Source: an uncultured Alphaproteobacteria bacterium (GTDB lineage Bacteria > Pseudomonadota > Alphaproteobacteria > HIMB59 > GCA-002718135). From it: a stretch of 64,000 nt of DNA. Under the pieces are notes generated by a model. It saw only the letters and a list, made by a program, of their open reading frames with translations, did no database searches and was not told the DNA's origin. Both the position numbers and the translations under genes were made by a program. Shown piece after piece: positions 49,598-60,077 of this stretch (positions are counted from its first letter, which is position 1; each line of letters opens with the position of its first letter). The stretch lies in contig CACLXJ010000004.1 in assembly GCA_902610845.1 (NCBI GenBank), positions 1-64,000 on the forward strand. The letters run 5' to 3'.

Positions 49598-50615
49598 CAT
49601 TATACTGATTATTTACTCTCACAAATGTAGTACACTTACTAAGCTGCTTCAATGATGCAGCGCCAACGTATGTACAACTACTTCGTACACCTCCAAGAAT
49701 ATCTCTAATTGTACTATCTAGCGAATTCTTCATTTGTATTTTAACTTTTTTACCTTCAGATGATCTATAGTTTGCAAGACCACCATAATGTTTCTCATTT
49801 GCTTCTTCAGAACTTGATCCATAAAACTCGATAAATTTACTTCCATTTTCCACAATTATATCACCACCACCTTCCTTATGACCTGCTAACATTCCGCCAA
49901 GCATAACAAAGTCTGCACCAGCACCAAATCCTTTTGCAACATCACCAGGACAAGTACATCCTCCATCAGCGATAATATGCGCTCCTAATCCATGTGCTGC
50001 GTCAGCACATTCCATTACAGCGCTAAGTTGTGGATACCCTACTCCTGTTTGTATTCTAGTGGTACATACACTTCCAGGACCAATACCAACTTTAACAATA
50101 TCCGCCCCACTTAATACTAATTCCTGAGTCATATCTGCAGTAACAACATTACCTGCAATAATAGTTTTTTTTGGATATTTTTTTCTTACTTCTGAAACAA
50201 AATTACTAAAATTTTCTGAATAACCATTTGCAACATCAATACAGATAAATTTAAATTTTGGATATATTTTTAAAATTGAATTTAACCTATTGTAACTGTC
50301 TTTACTTGTACCGCAACTAAGAGCGATTGAATCAAAGAAAATATTTTTTTTATAAATAGTTCCTATTTGATTAATATCATGCTGTTTTGTTAAAGCAGTC
50401 ATTAGTTTGTTAGAACTTAGTTTTTTTGCAACATCTATTTCACCAACACCATCCATATTAGAGGCTATTATTGGAATTCCTTTCCATGATGATCTTGAGT
50501 GTTTAAAAATATATTTTCTATTCAAATCAACATCTTTCCTACTTTTTAAAGTACTTCTCTTTGGTCTAAAAAGGACATCTGAGTAGTCAAGTTTTATTTC
50601 TTCTTCGATTCTCAT
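49578..50615 (-). CDS. guaC: GMP reductase (GuaC type)
   Basis: It converts GMP to IMP with NADPH in purine salvage. The 345-aa TIM barrel begins with [15 protein letters not shown], has the catalytic Cys in [11 protein letters not shown], and has [20 protein letters not shown] and FYGSSSEEA. There is no CBS insert, which separates it from IMP dehydrogenase. Divergent from ispA. Confidence 0.94.
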   Translation of the reverse strand: MRIEEEIKLDYSDVLFRPKRSTLKSRKDVDLNRKYIFKHSRSSWKGIPIIASNMDGVGEIDVAKKLSSNKLMTALTKQHDINQIGTIYKKNIFFDSIALSCGTSKDSYNRLNSILKIYPKFKFICIDVANGYSENFSNFVSEVRKKYPKKTIIAGNVVTADMTQELVLSGADIVKVGIGPGSVCTTRIQTGVGYPQLSAVMECADAAHGLGAHIIADGGCTCPGDVAKGFGAGADFVMLGGMLAGHKEGGGDIIVENGSKFIEFYGSSSEEANEKHYGGLANYRSSEGKKVKIQMKNSLDSTIRDILGGVRSSCTYVGAASLKQLSKCTTFVRVNNQYNDTFGKV

Positions 50616-50677
50616 AAATACATTCGCATATTTGTATTAAATAATTTAGAAATTAAAACAAATATAAATTGTTATCT

Positions 50678-51559
50678 ATGAACTTAAATACGTTAATAAA
50701 TGCAAATAAAAGAAGGTTTGATATTAAATTTAAAAAACTTTTAAAAAATAAGCTAGACAAATCAAGTTTATCAAATGCAATCTTTTATGGCTCTATGAAC
50801 GGAGGAAAAAGAATAAGGCCATTTTTAGTAATGGAGTCTGCAAAAATAGCAAAAATTTCATCAAATGATGCCTTTGTCATAGCCTCATGTATTGAATGTA
50901 TACATTCGTACTCCTTAATTCACGATGATTTACCATCAATGGATGATGATGATTACAGAAGAGGTAAATTAAGTACTCATAAAAAATTTAATGAAGCTAC
51001 TGCAATTTTAGCAGGAGATGCTTTACATGATTTAGCATTTGAATTGATCTCAGGAAATTTTAAAAATAAAAATGTTATTTCTAGATTAAATTTAATAAAT
51101 TATCTTTCTTTGTGTATTGGACATAAAGGATTAGCTCTTGGTCAAGCTTTAGATTTAGAATATGAAAATAAAAAGTTAACTAAAAATAAAATTTTAGATA
51201 TGTATTCTAGAAAAACTGGCAAGTTATTTGAATTCTCTTTTTCTGCACCTTTTATATTAAAAGATAAAAGTAAAATAGATATTCAATTTGCAAAAGATTA
51301 TGGAATGTTATTTGGTTTAATATTTCAAATTATAGATGACTTAATCGATGAAATTGGAACTTTTAAGAAAATTGGAAAAACACCAGGTAAAGATGTTGAG
51401 CAAGGCAAAAGTACCTTACTAAAATTAATTGGTGAAAAACAAGTTACTGATTTATGTAATAATAAAATTAATACTTTTATAAAAAAATATAAAAATAAAA
51501 TAAGTCAAAACCCTATACTAATAGAAATGCTAGAATTTGGAATGGATCGACTAAATTAA
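50678..51559 (+). CDS. ispA: Polyprenyl (farnesyl/geranyl) diphosphate synthase
   Basis: It condenses IPP with allylic diphosphates. It is 293 aa from the ATG at 50678 (a TTG three codons earlier is less likely). The first Asp-rich motif is DDLPSMDDDDYRRG, the second is DDLIDE, and NGGKRIRPFLV and KFNEATAILAGDAL are conserved. Its length and the motif spacing fit short-chain synthases. The 3' end overlaps DUF2177 by 4 bp. Confidence 0.94.
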   Translation: MNLNTLINANKRRFDIKFKKLLKNKLDKSSLSNAIFYGSMNGGKRIRPFLVMESAKIAKISSNDAFVIASCIECIHSYSLIHDDLPSMDDDDYRRGKLSTHKKFNEATAILAGDALHDLAFELISGNFKNKNVISRLNLINYLSLCIGHKGLALGQALDLEYENKKLTKNKILDMYSRKTGKLFEFSFSAPFILKDKSKIDIQFAKDYGMLFGLIFQIIDDLIDEIGTFKKIGKTPGKDVEQGKSTLLKLIGEKQVTDLCNNKINTFIKKYKNKISQNPILIEMLEFGMDRLN

Positions 51560-51966
51560 AAATGTACTATTTTTTTTGCTAGATATAATCCAGATGTAGC
51601 TGAAACAGCTGTCAATGAACCACCCCAGACCATATCTACGAAAGTAACTGTTGGTGACCATCCTTTTAGTACTGCCATATTTGTTAAGTTATATGTGCCA
51701 TATGCAACCAAACCAAATATGAAGCCAGTGTACAATGTTTTCATTAAGTCACCAGAAACAACACAAGGTTGAATTACAACCAATGCGATACCAAATACAT
51801 ATATTATGTAAAAAAGAGCAGCAGCCCACATTACAGGCTTATCAGCTAATAAATTACCTATTAGTGGTCTATAAAAAGACTTTGTAGCGAAGCTTAACCA
51901 AATTACGTCGATTATTAAGAAAATCAGTGAAGCAATTAGCGTGGCTACTAGTAAACATTTGAACAT
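51556..51966 (-). CDS. DUF2177 family membrane protein
   Basis: 136 aa, with four hydrophobic helices. LIIDVIWLSFATKSFYRPLI in the first helix/loop, YGTYNLTNMAVLKGWSPTVT and FVDMVWGG near the end are the family signature. Function unknown. It overlaps ispA by 4 bp at the 3' ends. Confidence 0.85.
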   Translation of the reverse strand: MFKCLLVATLIASLIFLIIDVIWLSFATKSFYRPLIGNLLADKPVMWAAALFYIIYVFGIALVVIQPCVVSGDLMKTLYTGFIFGLVAYGTYNLTNMAVLKGWSPTVTFVDMVWGGSLTAVSATSGLYLAKKIVHF

Positions 51967-52020
51967 ATTTTATAGATATATCATATTATTAAATTTCAAG
52001 AATATTTATTTAAATTTCTA

Positions 52021-52095
52021 TGGTGGGTGTGACAGGGATTGAACCTGTGACCCCTGCCGTGTCGAGGCAGTGCTCTACCGCTGAGCTACACACCC
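52021..52095 (-). tRNA. tRNA-Val (anticodon GAC), with C at position 33
   Basis: A complete cloverleaf: acceptor GGGTGTG/CACACCC, D arm GCTC-AGCGGTA-GAGC, anticodon stem CTGCC/GGCAG, T arm ACAGG-TTCAATC-CCTGT, and discriminator A plus encoded CCA (75 nt). The anticodon loop is TCGACAC, giving GAC. Alphaproteobacterial tRNA-Val(GAC) normally has TTGACAT here, so position 33 is C instead of the near-universal U, and 38 is also C. Confidence 0.93.
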
Positions 52096-52317
52096 AAGAA
52101 GTTTTATTTTATAAAAATATAATATTTGAAATATAATGACTTTTAAAGTTAAAGCAATAATTGAAAAATTGTATGAAATTTTTAAATTATACTTAATTTA
52201 ACCTTTTTTAATCATTAATTAAGTAAATAAATTATAAACATATTGATCAATTTTTTATTAAATAATATTCAGAGTTTAGAATTATTCATGCAATTGAATA
52301 TTAATATTAGGAGATAA

Positions 52318-52818
52318 ATGAAGGTAAAAAAAAACAATTTTACAGAAAATGAAATCTCTAAAGCTCTAAAAATTTATAATTATTTTATTGAAAATTCATT
52401 CTCTAATTTTGAAGAAAAAAAATTAACTAAATTAAAATTTAATTTACTATTAAAAAAAATTAAAAAAAATAAATTACCATTTATTTTAGCAATTAAAGAA
52501 AATGAAGTTATTGGATTAGCCTTTGTAAATAAATTTAGAGAAAAAAGTGGATATAGATTTTCTTATGAACATTCAATCTATGTTGATCCAGATTTCATTA
52601 ATAATGGTTATGGTAATAAGATACTAAGAGAACTTGTTAAAATATGTAAAAAAATTTCAAATATTAAAAATTTGATAGCAGTGATCGGTGGAAAAAATAA
52701 TTTTGCTTCAATAAAAATACATAAAAATAATGGATTTCAATATATTGGGACTATAAAGAAAGCTGGTTTTAAAAAAAATAAGTGGGTTGATTCTATTTAT
52801 ATGCAAAAAAGGTTATGA
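52318..52818 (+). CDS. GNAT family N-acetyltransferase (phosphinothricin acetyltransferase-like)
   Basis: 166 aa; the acetyl-CoA-binding motif A reads HSIYVDPDFINNGYGNKIL, and NFASIKIHKNNGFQYIGTIK with the final KKNKWVDSIYMQKRL matches the Pat/MddA branch that acetylates amino-acid analogues or methionine derivatives. The ribosome site AGGAG lies seven bases before the ATG. It overlaps the flavin-reductase gene by 4 bp. Confidence 0.87.
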   Translation: MKVKKNNFTENEISKALKIYNYFIENSFSNFEEKKLTKLKFNLLLKKIKKNKLPFILAIKENEVIGLAFVNKFREKSGYRFSYEHSIYVDPDFINNGYGNKILRELVKICKKISNIKNLIAVIGGKNNFASIKIHKNNGFQYIGTIKKAGFKKNKWVDSIYMQKRL

Positions 52819-53279
52819 AAAAAGTAAACACTAACAATTTTAAAAATACACTTAGTAAGTTTTCAACAGGAGTTACAGTTGTATGTGTTAAAAATAATAA
52901 TTCAATATATGGGAAAACTGTTAACTCATTTAATTCTTTATCTCTTAACCCTCCTATGGTTCTGTTTTCTTTAGGTAATTACTCGTCCTCAATAAAACAG
53001 TTTTCAAAAACTAAATTTTTATCAATAAATATTCTATCTAATAAACAAAAAAAATTATCTGACAATTTTGCTTTAACTGCGCCTAATTTAGAAGATATAA
53101 AATTTATCGAAGGGAAAAATAAAACAGTAATTATACCAAACTGTATAGCAAATCTTGAATGTAAGTTAATGGATAAAATAAAAAAAGGCGACCACATAAT
53201 ATTTATATGTAAGATATTAGAATTACAATCTAACGATAAATTGAAACCACTTTTATATTTTAATTCAAAATATTTCTAG
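52815..53279 (+). CDS. Flavin reductase-like (HpaC/RutF-type) protein
   Basis: 154 aa with the flavin-binding split-barrel pattern: KFSTGVTVVCVKNNN, TVNSFNSLSLNPPMVLFSLG and FLSINILSNKQ. Such proteins reduce FMN/FAD for two-component monooxygenases or halogenases; no such partner is next to it, but the halogenase-like enzyme at 22101 would need one. It sits between the GNAT gene and the M23 peptidase gene, which begins at the very next base. Confidence 0.85.
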   Translation: MKKVNTNNFKNTLSKFSTGVTVVCVKNNNSIYGKTVNSFNSLSLNPPMVLFSLGNYSSSIKQFSKTKFLSINILSNKQKKLSDNFALTAPNLEDIKFIEGKNKTVIIPNCIANLECKLMDKIKKGDHIIFICKILELQSNDKLKPLLYFNSKYF

Positions 53280-54569
53280 GTGTTTAGAATTTTAAGATAT
53301 CTAATTTTAATTTTTATAATATCAACAGGATATTATTTGTTTATTTCTGAATACTTAAATATAACTGAGAAAAATATTTATAAGGAAGAAATTGTAAGAA
53401 AAGAAATAGTAGAAGATAAAAAAAAAATCATTCAAGAAAAAAAAGAAGAAACTTCACCTAATATAAAAAAAAGTATTGATAAAGTACAATTTGTTGAGAA
53501 AAAAATTGAAATTTTACAAGGTGATACTTTTGTTTCTATTTTGGAAAATCTAAACTTTAAGCAAAAAAAAATTTATGAAGTCATAAGTAAGATAGAAGAT
53601 TCTTTTGATTTAAAGAAAATTAAAACTGGAGAAATTATTAGTGTTTTTGAAAATAATTATGGTGAAATAAAAAAAATTGAATTTTTTAAGAATACTGAGA
53701 CTATTATCTCTGTTAATTTAGATAAAGAAATAAATTTAAATATAATAAAATTAACAAAGGCTTCATTTATTGAATCAAAAGAATATACAATTACAGAATC
53801 ATTATTTTCAGATGGTATTAAAAATGGTGTTTCATCAGATATTTTAGTTAAAATTATAAGCCTTTTTAGTTTTGATCTCGATTTTCAAAGAGATATTAGG
53901 GTCAATACAGTTGTTTCAATATCCTATGAATTTGATGAAATAGTTGAAACAGGTAGACTGGAATATAACGATATTAAATATGCTTCTATAATAATTGATG
54001 GAAAACAATTAGAATATTTTAAGTTTATTACAGATGATGGTTATGTTGATTATTTTAACAGAGACGGAAAAAATGTTAAAAAATCAATTTTAAAGACACC
54101 TTTAGATGGCGCAAGAATTTCATCAAATTTTGGAATGCGTAAACATCCTATCTCTGGTTTCAACAAAATGCATAAGGGTGTTGATTTTGCTGCACCTACA
54201 GGAACACCAATTTATGCTGGAGGAAATGGAATTGTTGAATACGTTGGAAGAAATGGAGGATATGGAAAATATATTCGTATAAGGCATAATAATGGATATA
54301 AAACGGCGTATGCACATTTGTCAAATTATAATAAAGGTATTTCTAAAGGGGTAAGAGTTAATCAAGGTGAAGTTATAGGCTATGTAGGTAGTACAGGAAA
54401 TTCTACAGGACCTCATCTTCATTATGAAATTATTTATCAAAATAAACATATAAATCCGTTAAAACTAAAACTTCCTTCTGGAAAAATACTTGAGGGTAAG
54501 GAATTAGAAAAATTTAAAGAAGAATATAAAATAATATATGCTGATCATTTGAGCATGTTATACGAATAA
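53280..54569 (+). CDS. M23 family metallopeptidase (LytM domain), membrane-anchored
   Basis: A 429-aa murein endopeptidase or activator. It has an N-terminal membrane anchor (RILRYLILIFIISTGYYLFI), a Lys/Glu-rich stretch (about 30-75) likely to be extended or coiled, and then an OapA/LysM-like region. The LytM domain has zinc residues His298 and Asp302 (HKGVDFAAP), His346 and HLH (379-381), so it should be catalytically competent. The start is GTG, directly after the flavin-reductase stop. Its stop abuts the DUF4167 stop. Confidence 0.91.
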   Translation: MFRILRYLILIFIISTGYYLFISEYLNITEKNIYKEEIVRKEIVEDKKKIIQEKKEETSPNIKKSIDKVQFVEKKIEILQGDTFVSILENLNFKQKKIYEVISKIEDSFDLKKIKTGEIISVFENNYGEIKKIEFFKNTETIISVNLDKEINLNIIKLTKASFIESKEYTITESLFSDGIKNGVSSDILVKIISLFSFDLDFQRDIRVNTVVSISYEFDEIVETGRLEYNDIKYASIIIDGKQLEYFKFITDDGYVDYFNRDGKNVKKSILKTPLDGARISSNFGMRKHPISGFNKMHKGVDFAAPTGTPIYAGGNGIVEYVGRNGGYGKYIRIRHNNGYKTAYAHLSNYNKGISKGVRVNQGEVIGYVGSTGNSTGPHLHYEIIYQNKHINPLKLKLPSGKILEGKELEKFKEEYKIIYADHLSMLYE

Positions 54570-54983
54570 CTACTTTGTTGATCTTGTTCTTTTTTCTTTA
54601 GATGGTTCAGCTATAAATGGAATAGATTCGATGGAATCATTTTCTACTTTATCATTATTATTTACTTCGATGGTTTCATTATCAATATCTGAAGTTTGTT
54701 CATTTACAATACTTTGTTTTTGCTCATCAAAATTTGCGTTTTCTTCAATATTAATACCTAGCTCAACCATTATTCTGTAGTAGTGATCAGTAAATTGATA
54801 ATAATATTCAGATTGAATTCTATCACCTGATCTTGATGCTTCTTTAGCAAGTTTTAAGTACTTGTTATATTGCTGGGATACATTTCCTCTATTTCTATTA
54901 TTGAAATTTTTGTATCCACCACTCTTCTTAAAACTGGGTCTTCTATTACTCTTATAAGCGGTTCTACCGTTTTTTTTATACAT
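54570..54983 (-). CDS. DUF4167 family protein
   Basis: 137 aa: a basic, Asn/Arg/Gly-rich N-terminus, the conserved core NVSQQYNKYLKLAKEASRSG followed by DRIQSEYYYQFTDHYYRI, and an acidic disordered tail. The family is typical of Alphaproteobacteria and is usually found beside prmC-prfA, as here. Probably RNA- or ribosome-associated, but its function is unknown. Confidence 0.88.
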   Translation of the reverse strand: MYKKNGRTAYKSNRRPSFKKSGGYKNFNNRNRGNVSQQYNKYLKLAKEASRSGDRIQSEYYYQFTDHYYRIMVELGINIEENANFDEQKQSIVNEQTSDIDNETIEVNNNDKVENDSIESIPFIAEPSKEKRTRSTK

Positions 54984-55060
54984 ATTGTTAGGAAATTAAA
55001 AATTTTATTAAATTATTAATCTTTTTTTTTATCTATACAGTTCATTTGATTTATTTCAAC

Positions 55061-55891
55061 TTATATCTTTAAAAAACTAAGGATTCTCTCGATTCCTTGA
55101 AGATCATTAACTATTTTATTCAAATATAATCCAGAATTTTCAAATATTTCTTCACAATCTTGTCTCTGATTATTACCAATTTCACATACAAAATAAGCAC
55201 TTTTATTCATTAAATTTTTTAGATTATTTGAATATTCTCTATAAAATTTCAGCCCATCATCTCCTCCAACTAAAGCTAATTTAGGCTCAAAATTTTTAAC
55301 TTCTGGCTCTGCATTATTAAACTGTTCGTTTGATAGGTATGGTGGATTAGATACAATTAAATCAAACTTGGAATTAATATTTTTAAAATCAATCATCTTA
55401 AGTTGGATTTGATTATAACAATTATGTATTTTTAAGTTTTTTTCTGCAACTTCTAATGCTTCTTTAGATATATCTATAGCTGTTATGGATGCATTTTTAA
55501 ATTCCTTTGCTAGTGATATTGCGATACAGCCTGATCCGGTACCAATATCTAATATTTTTAATTTAAGGTTTTTGTTTTTATAAATATTTAATACTTCTTC
55601 AATTATCAATTCTGTTTCAGGACGTGGATCTAAAACAAAATTATTTACATAAAAATCATTTCTCCAAAAAGGTTTATTTTTAATAATTTTAGCTATTGGT
55701 TGTCTATTAATTCTTTTTTGAAGATAAGATTTAAATTTAACGATATCAATATTGTCTACATTAAAATTACTTAAAATAATTTCATTATTTTTTTTTGAAG
55801 CATGCTTTAGTAAAATTCTCAGATCTAAGTCTGGATTACTTATATTTTTTTGTTTTAATTTAGTTAAACTCTCTTTAATTAAATTATTCAT
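55061..55891 (-). CDS. prmC: Peptide chain release factor N5-glutamine methyltransferase
   Basis: It methylates the GGQ glutamine of release factors. At 276 aa it has a helical N-terminal domain and a SAM domain with [16 protein letters not shown] and the catalytic NPPYLS. The start overlaps the prfA stop by 8 bp, the standard prfA-prmC arrangement. Confidence 0.95.
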   Translation of the reverse strand: MNNLIKESLTKLKQKNISNPDLDLRILLKHASKKNNEIILSNFNVDNIDIVKFKSYLQKRINRQPIAKIIKNKPFWRNDFYVNNFVLDPRPETELIIEEVLNIYKNKNLKLKILDIGTGSGCIAISLAKEFKNASITAIDISKEALEVAEKNLKIHNCYNQIQLKMIDFKNINSKFDLIVSNPPYLSNEQFNNAEPEVKNFEPKLALVGGDDGLKFYREYSNNLKNLMNKSAYFVCEIGNNQRQDCEEIFENSGLYLNKIVNDLQGIERILSFLKI

Positions 55892-56960
55892 TTTTCATAT
55901 TTGCTAACTTTTTACTCTCTTCTTCAGCAATTAAAGGGTTTATCAACTCATCTATTTTACCCTCAAGTATTTCTGACAGATTGTACAATGTAAGATTTAT
56001 TCTATGATCAGAAACCCTTCCTTGAGGAAAATTATAGGTTCTTATTCTTTCAGATCTATCTCCAGAACCTACTTGATTTTTTCTTTGCTCAGATCTTTCT
56101 TTGTTTTTTTCTTGTATTTGATTGTCTAGTAATCTTGATCGTAAAATCTTTAAAGCTTTTGCTTTATTTTTATGTTGAGATTTTTCATCTTGCTGAGAAA
56201 CTACTATACCAGTTGGTATATGTGTTATTCTTACAGCACTATCAGTAGTGTTGACAGATTGTCCTCCTGGTCCACTTGATCTAAAAACATCAATTCTTAA
56301 ATCTTTATCAAGAATTTGAATATCAACCTCTTCAGCTTCAGGTAGAACTGCTACAGTAGCAGCTGATGTATGTACTCTTCCACTACTTTCAGTTGTTGGA
56401 ACCCTTTGCACTCTATGAACACCAGATTCGAATTTTAGTTTTGAAAAAACATTAAATCCTGAAATATTACAAATAGCCTCCTTTACTCCTTTTAAACCTG
56501 TTTCTGATATTGATAAAATATCAAATTTCCATGAATTTAAATCAGCATATCTCTGATACATATTTAATAAATCAGAAGCAAAAAGAGATGCTTCATCACC
56601 TCCAGTACCAGCTCTGATTTCTAAAATTGAATTTTTAGAGTCATTTTCATCTTTTGGTATTAGTAACTTCAATAATTCCTGTTCAAGATCTTTGATTTGA
56701 TTTTTTTTTTCAATGAGTTCTGACTCAGCTATATTACTAATTTCTAAATCATTATCTTTTACTAAGTCATTAAGATTTAATATATCTTTTTGTAAATTGT
56801 TGTATTCTTGGATTTTTTCTACAATTGGTCGGAGCTCTGAATATTCTCTGTTTAATTTAATTAATTCATTTGAGTCAATATCATTCATATTGTTTAATGA
56901 ATTTTCAATTAATTTAAATTTTTCTAAAATTATTGAAAATTGTTTATCTAGATTTATCAT
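55884..56960 (-). CDS. prfA: Peptide chain release factor 1
   Basis: RF1 ends translation at UAA and UAG. At 358 aa it has [20 protein letters not shown], the GGQ loop in [20 protein letters not shown], and late [20 protein letters not shown]. Its stop overlaps prmC; its start overlaps the hisS 3' end by 17 bp. Confidence 0.96.
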   Translation of the reverse strand: MINLDKQFSIILEKFKLIENSLNNMNDIDSNELIKLNREYSELRPIVEKIQEYNNLQKDILNLNDLVKDNDLEISNIAESELIEKKNQIKDLEQELLKLLIPKDENDSKNSILEIRAGTGGDEASLFASDLLNMYQRYADLNSWKFDILSISETGLKGVKEAICNISGFNVFSKLKFESGVHRVQRVPTTESSGRVHTSAATVAVLPEAEEVDIQILDKDLRIDVFRSSGPGGQSVNTTDSAVRITHIPTGIVVSQQDEKSQHKNKAKALKILRSRLLDNQIQEKNKERSEQRKNQVGSGDRSERIRTYNFPQGRVSDHRINLTLYNLSEILEGKIDELINPLIAEEESKKLANMKNE

Positions 56961-58188
56961 TCAAATGATTAAATATTTTATTAAGCTTTAATTCTTTTTG
57001 TTCCCCAGTCATTAAATTTTTAATAGTAAAAAAATCACCATTAAACTCATTTTCTCCAATAATAATTATAAACGATGCTGAAGATATATTTGCTTTTGAA
57101 AATGATTTTTTTAAATTGTATTTATAATTCCAGTAATATGAAATTCTATTTTCAGATAAATATTTTTGTAGATAAAGAAAATAATCTGTAAATTTTTCAT
57201 TTGTTACTGCAATATGAATAGTTGAGCTTATTTTTTTTTCGTACTCCATTAATAATGCAATTCTTTCAATACCTGCGGCCCATCCAATACCGGGTATATC
57301 AGGTCCACCCAATACTTTTATTAAACCGTCATATCTTCCACCACCAAGTAATGTATCTTGACTTCCTAAATTATCTGATTTGTATTCGAATACTGTATTA
57401 CAATAATAATCAAGACCTCTAACGAGATTAGCGTTTTCTTCAAAATCAATTCCTAGTATATTTAATGATCTTTTAAGATCTTCGTAGTGCTTTTTAGCTT
57501 CATCTGTTAAGTATTCATATATTTTAGGTGAAGATAGTGAAATTTCAACATCTTCCTGATTTTTTGAATCTAATATTCTTAATGGGTTAGTTTCAATTTT
57601 TTTAACGCTTTCCTCTGATAGTTTTTTTTTATGGGTATTAAAATACTTTGTAAGACTTTTTTTAAAATCAATTAACGTTTTTTTATCTCCTAAAGAATTA
57701 ATATGAAGTTTTATTTTAGATTTAGGTAACAGTTCGTTTAAAATATTATTTGACAGAGAAATTAACTCAACATCAGCAAGAAAATCTCTAGTTCCAAGTA
57801 TTTCAAAATTAATTTGATTAAATTGTCTATATCTACCCTTTTGCGGCCTTTCCCTTCTAAACATTGGTCCAATTCCAAAAATTTTTAATGGTAAATCGTT
57901 TAAGAGATTATTAGTAATGGCCGCTCTAATCATGGGCGTTGTGTACTCAGGGCGTAATGTTAAATATTCATTATTTCTGTCTTCAAATGAATACATTTCT
58001 TTCAACACAACATCAGAATGTTCGCCAAGAGGTTTTGCAAATAAATCACTAAATTCAAAAATTGGTGTCTGGATTTCTTTATATTCTTTTAAATTAGCGT
58101 TTTTAGAAACAATATTAGAGATAAAGTTAAATTTATCTATTTCTTCCCCAAATATATCATGTGTGCCTCTTACTGATCTTAATTTCAT
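56944..58188 (-). CDS. hisS: Histidyl-tRNA synthetase
   Basis: Class II synthetase, 414 aa. Motif 2 lies in [20 protein letters not shown], the His-specific loops are [15 protein letters not shown] and GGGRYDGLI, and motif 3 is in [16 protein letters not shown]-terminal anticodon-binding domain is present. It sits between ispG, one base upstream, and prfA. Confidence 0.96.
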   Translation of the reverse strand: MKLRSVRGTHDIFGEEIDKFNFISNIVSKNANLKEYKEIQTPIFEFSDLFAKPLGEHSDVVLKEMYSFEDRNNEYLTLRPEYTTPMIRAAITNNLLNDLPLKIFGIGPMFRRERPQKGRYRQFNQINFEILGTRDFLADVELISLSNNILNELLPKSKIKLHINSLGDKKTLIDFKKSLTKYFNTHKKKLSEESVKKIETNPLRILDSKNQEDVEISLSSPKIYEYLTDEAKKHYEDLKRSLNILGIDFEENANLVRGLDYYCNTVFEYKSDNLGSQDTLLGGGRYDGLIKVLGGPDIPGIGWAAGIERIALLMEYEKKISSTIHIAVTNEKFTDYFLYLQKYLSENRISYYWNYKYNLKKSFSKANISSASFIIIIGENEFNGDFFTIKNLMTGEQKELKLNKIFNHLNDKSR

Positions 58189-58189
58189 A

Positions 58190-59287
58190 TTAATTACTAA
58201 GTTCTATTTCTTTAGTTTTTTTTCTAATTAGATCTTCAAGATAATTTTCTAAATCAACATTTTTTACAACATTATTTTTTTTACCATCAAGATAAATCAT
58301 ATGTGTATCATTTCCACCACCAGTTATTCCAATATTTGTCATAGTTGCTTCACCTGGACCATTAACAACACATCCAATTATTGACACTGTTATAGGCGTG
58401 GAAATATCATCTAATTTTTTTTCTAAGTTTTTTACAGTTTTTATTACTTCAAATTGTTGTCTAGCACATGAAGGACATGATATGATTTTTACACCTCTAT
58501 TCCTTAATCCTAAGCTTTTTAAGATTTCAAAACCAACTCTTACCTCTTCCTCTGGCTCATCTGACAATGATATTCTAATTGTATCTCCTATTCCTCTCAA
58601 AAGTAAATTTCCAACTCCAATAGAAGATTTAATTGAGCCTGTTCTTTTTCCTCCTGCTTCTGTAATACCTAAATGCAAAGGATAATCACATAATTCAGCT
58701 AATTGCTCATATGCTTTTATAGACATAAATATATCTGAAGATTTCACACTGATTTTGAAATTAGTAAAATCATTATCTTCAAGTATCTTTATATTTAATT
58801 TAGCACTTTCAACTAAGGCTTCTGGATTGGGTTCAGAAAATTTTTCTAAAATTTGTTTTTCTAAACTTCCTGCATTAACACCTACTCTAATTGAGCAATT
58901 ATTATCTTTTGCAGCTTTGATAACTTCCTTTATTCTTTCAATACTCCCAATGTTACCGGGATTAATTCTAATACAAGAAGCTCCATTGTTTGCTGCTTCA
59001 ATACCTCTTTTGTAATGAAAATGTATATCTGCAATTATAGGTACAGGGCTATTTTTCACAATTTCTTTTAAAGATTGTGAAGATTCTTTATCTGGAACAG
59101 AAACGCGAACTAAATCAACTCCAAGTTTTGCAGATCTTTCTATTTGAGCAATAGTATCTTTGGCATTAGAAGTCAGAGTATTTGTCATTGTTTGAACTGC
59201 AATTTGATTATTACCTCCAATACTAACATTTCCAACTTTAATAACGCGCGACTTTCTTCTATTAATTTGTTGATACGGTCTAAGCAT
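58190..59287 (-). CDS. ispG: 4-hydroxy-3-methylbut-2-en-1-yl diphosphate synthase (IspG/GcpE)
   Basis: An iron-sulfur enzyme of the MEP isoprenoid pathway. At 365 aa it has [28 protein letters not shown] and RINPGNIG in the TIM barrel; cluster cysteines lie in [11 protein letters not shown] and [10 protein letters not shown]. It follows rodZ, the usual pairing. Confidence 0.96.
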   Translation of the reverse strand: MLRPYQQINRRKSRVIKVGNVSIGGNNQIAVQTMTNTLTSNAKDTIAQIERSAKLGVDLVRVSVPDKESSQSLKEIVKNSPVPIIADIHFHYKRGIEAANNGASCIRINPGNIGSIERIKEVIKAAKDNNCSIRVGVNAGSLEKQILEKFSEPNPEALVESAKLNIKILEDNDFTNFKISVKSSDIFMSIKAYEQLAELCDYPLHLGITEAGGKRTGSIKSSIGVGNLLLRGIGDTIRISLSDEPEEEVRVGFEILKSLGLRNRGVKIISCPSCARQQFEVIKTVKNLEKKLDDISTPITVSIIGCVVNGPGEATMTNIGITGGGNDTHMIYLDGKKNNVVKNVDLENYLEDLIRKKTKEIELSN

Positions 59288-59291
59288 CTAT

Positions 59292-60077
59292 TTAGTTTTT
59301 AAAATCTTTATATAAAACAAAAGAGTCTAAAATATCACCGTATTTACCTATCTTTCCTCTTACTTCATCATCTATAAGAACTAAAATGTTCCCTGCATTT
59401 CCTGCAGTAATATTGTAATTCAATTTTAACTCATATGTAAATTCTTCATCTTTATCCATTAACTTGCTTAAAACAATATTATTCTCTTCATCTCTTAATT
59501 GAAGCCAAGTTGAATTTAACATTTTTAATGTAGCAACTGTAGTCAAATTTTCATCAAATTCTATTGATGCTATAGCACTAGAATTATTTATCAAATCACT
59601 TTTTTCAATATCACTACTTTGAGATAAATTATCAAAAGTATTAGCTTTTTCGACTATAGGTTCTAAACTTTCAGGTATATCTGGAATTAAAGCAAAGTTA
59701 ATTTCATTATCATTTTGATCAACGAATAAAAAGTAAAATGAAGTAAATACAACCATGATTATAGAAGCAGCAAAAAATTTTTCTATTTTAAAAAAATTGT
59801 TTTCTACTATTGGGGTAATATTCTTTTTCTCTTCCTTAATATTAAATGATACTTGATCTTTAAATTTTTTGATAATTGTGTCAGCATCTAACTCAAGAAA
59901 GTTTGAGTAAGATCTTAGATGTCCAATATTAAAAATAATATCTGGATTATTTTTTATATTATCATTTTCAAGATCAATAATTATACTTTTAGAAGTTTTT
60001 AACTCAATTGATATATCGTTAATAGAAAGATTTTTGGAGTTTCTTGCAATTAATAAAATTTGACCTACTGTTTTCAT
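59292..60077 (-). CDS. rodZ: RodZ-like helix-turn-helix membrane protein
   Basis: 261 aa: an N-terminal cytoplasmic HTH (residues 1-75, VGQILLIARNSKNLSINDIS), one transmembrane helix (101-119) and a periplasmic DUF4115-like domain near the C-terminus (TVATLKMLNSTWLQLRDEEN). RodZ links MreB to cell-wall synthesis; mreB is not in the window. It starts directly after the lysC stop and lies upstream of ispG. Confidence 0.88.
   Translation of the reverse strand: MKTVGQILLIARNSKNLSINDISIELKTSKSIIIDLENDNIKNNPDIIFNIGHLRSYSNFLELDADTIIKKFKDQVSFNIKEEKKNITPIVENNFFKIEKFFAASIIMVVFTSFYFLFVDQNDNEINFALIPDIPESLEPIVEKANTFDNLSQSSDIEKSDLINNSSAIASIEFDENLTTVATLKMLNSTWLQLRDEENNIVLSKLMDKDEEFTYELKLNYNITAGNAGNILVLIDDEVRGKIGKYGDILDSFVLYKDFKN

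Noticed and set aside
52096-52317. The largest gene-free stretch (222 bp) was read on both strands for small genes or RNA structures.
   Set aside because: Only AT-rich sequence and a 21-codon frame at 52137 without a ribosome site; nothing supportable except the RBS of the GNAT gene.
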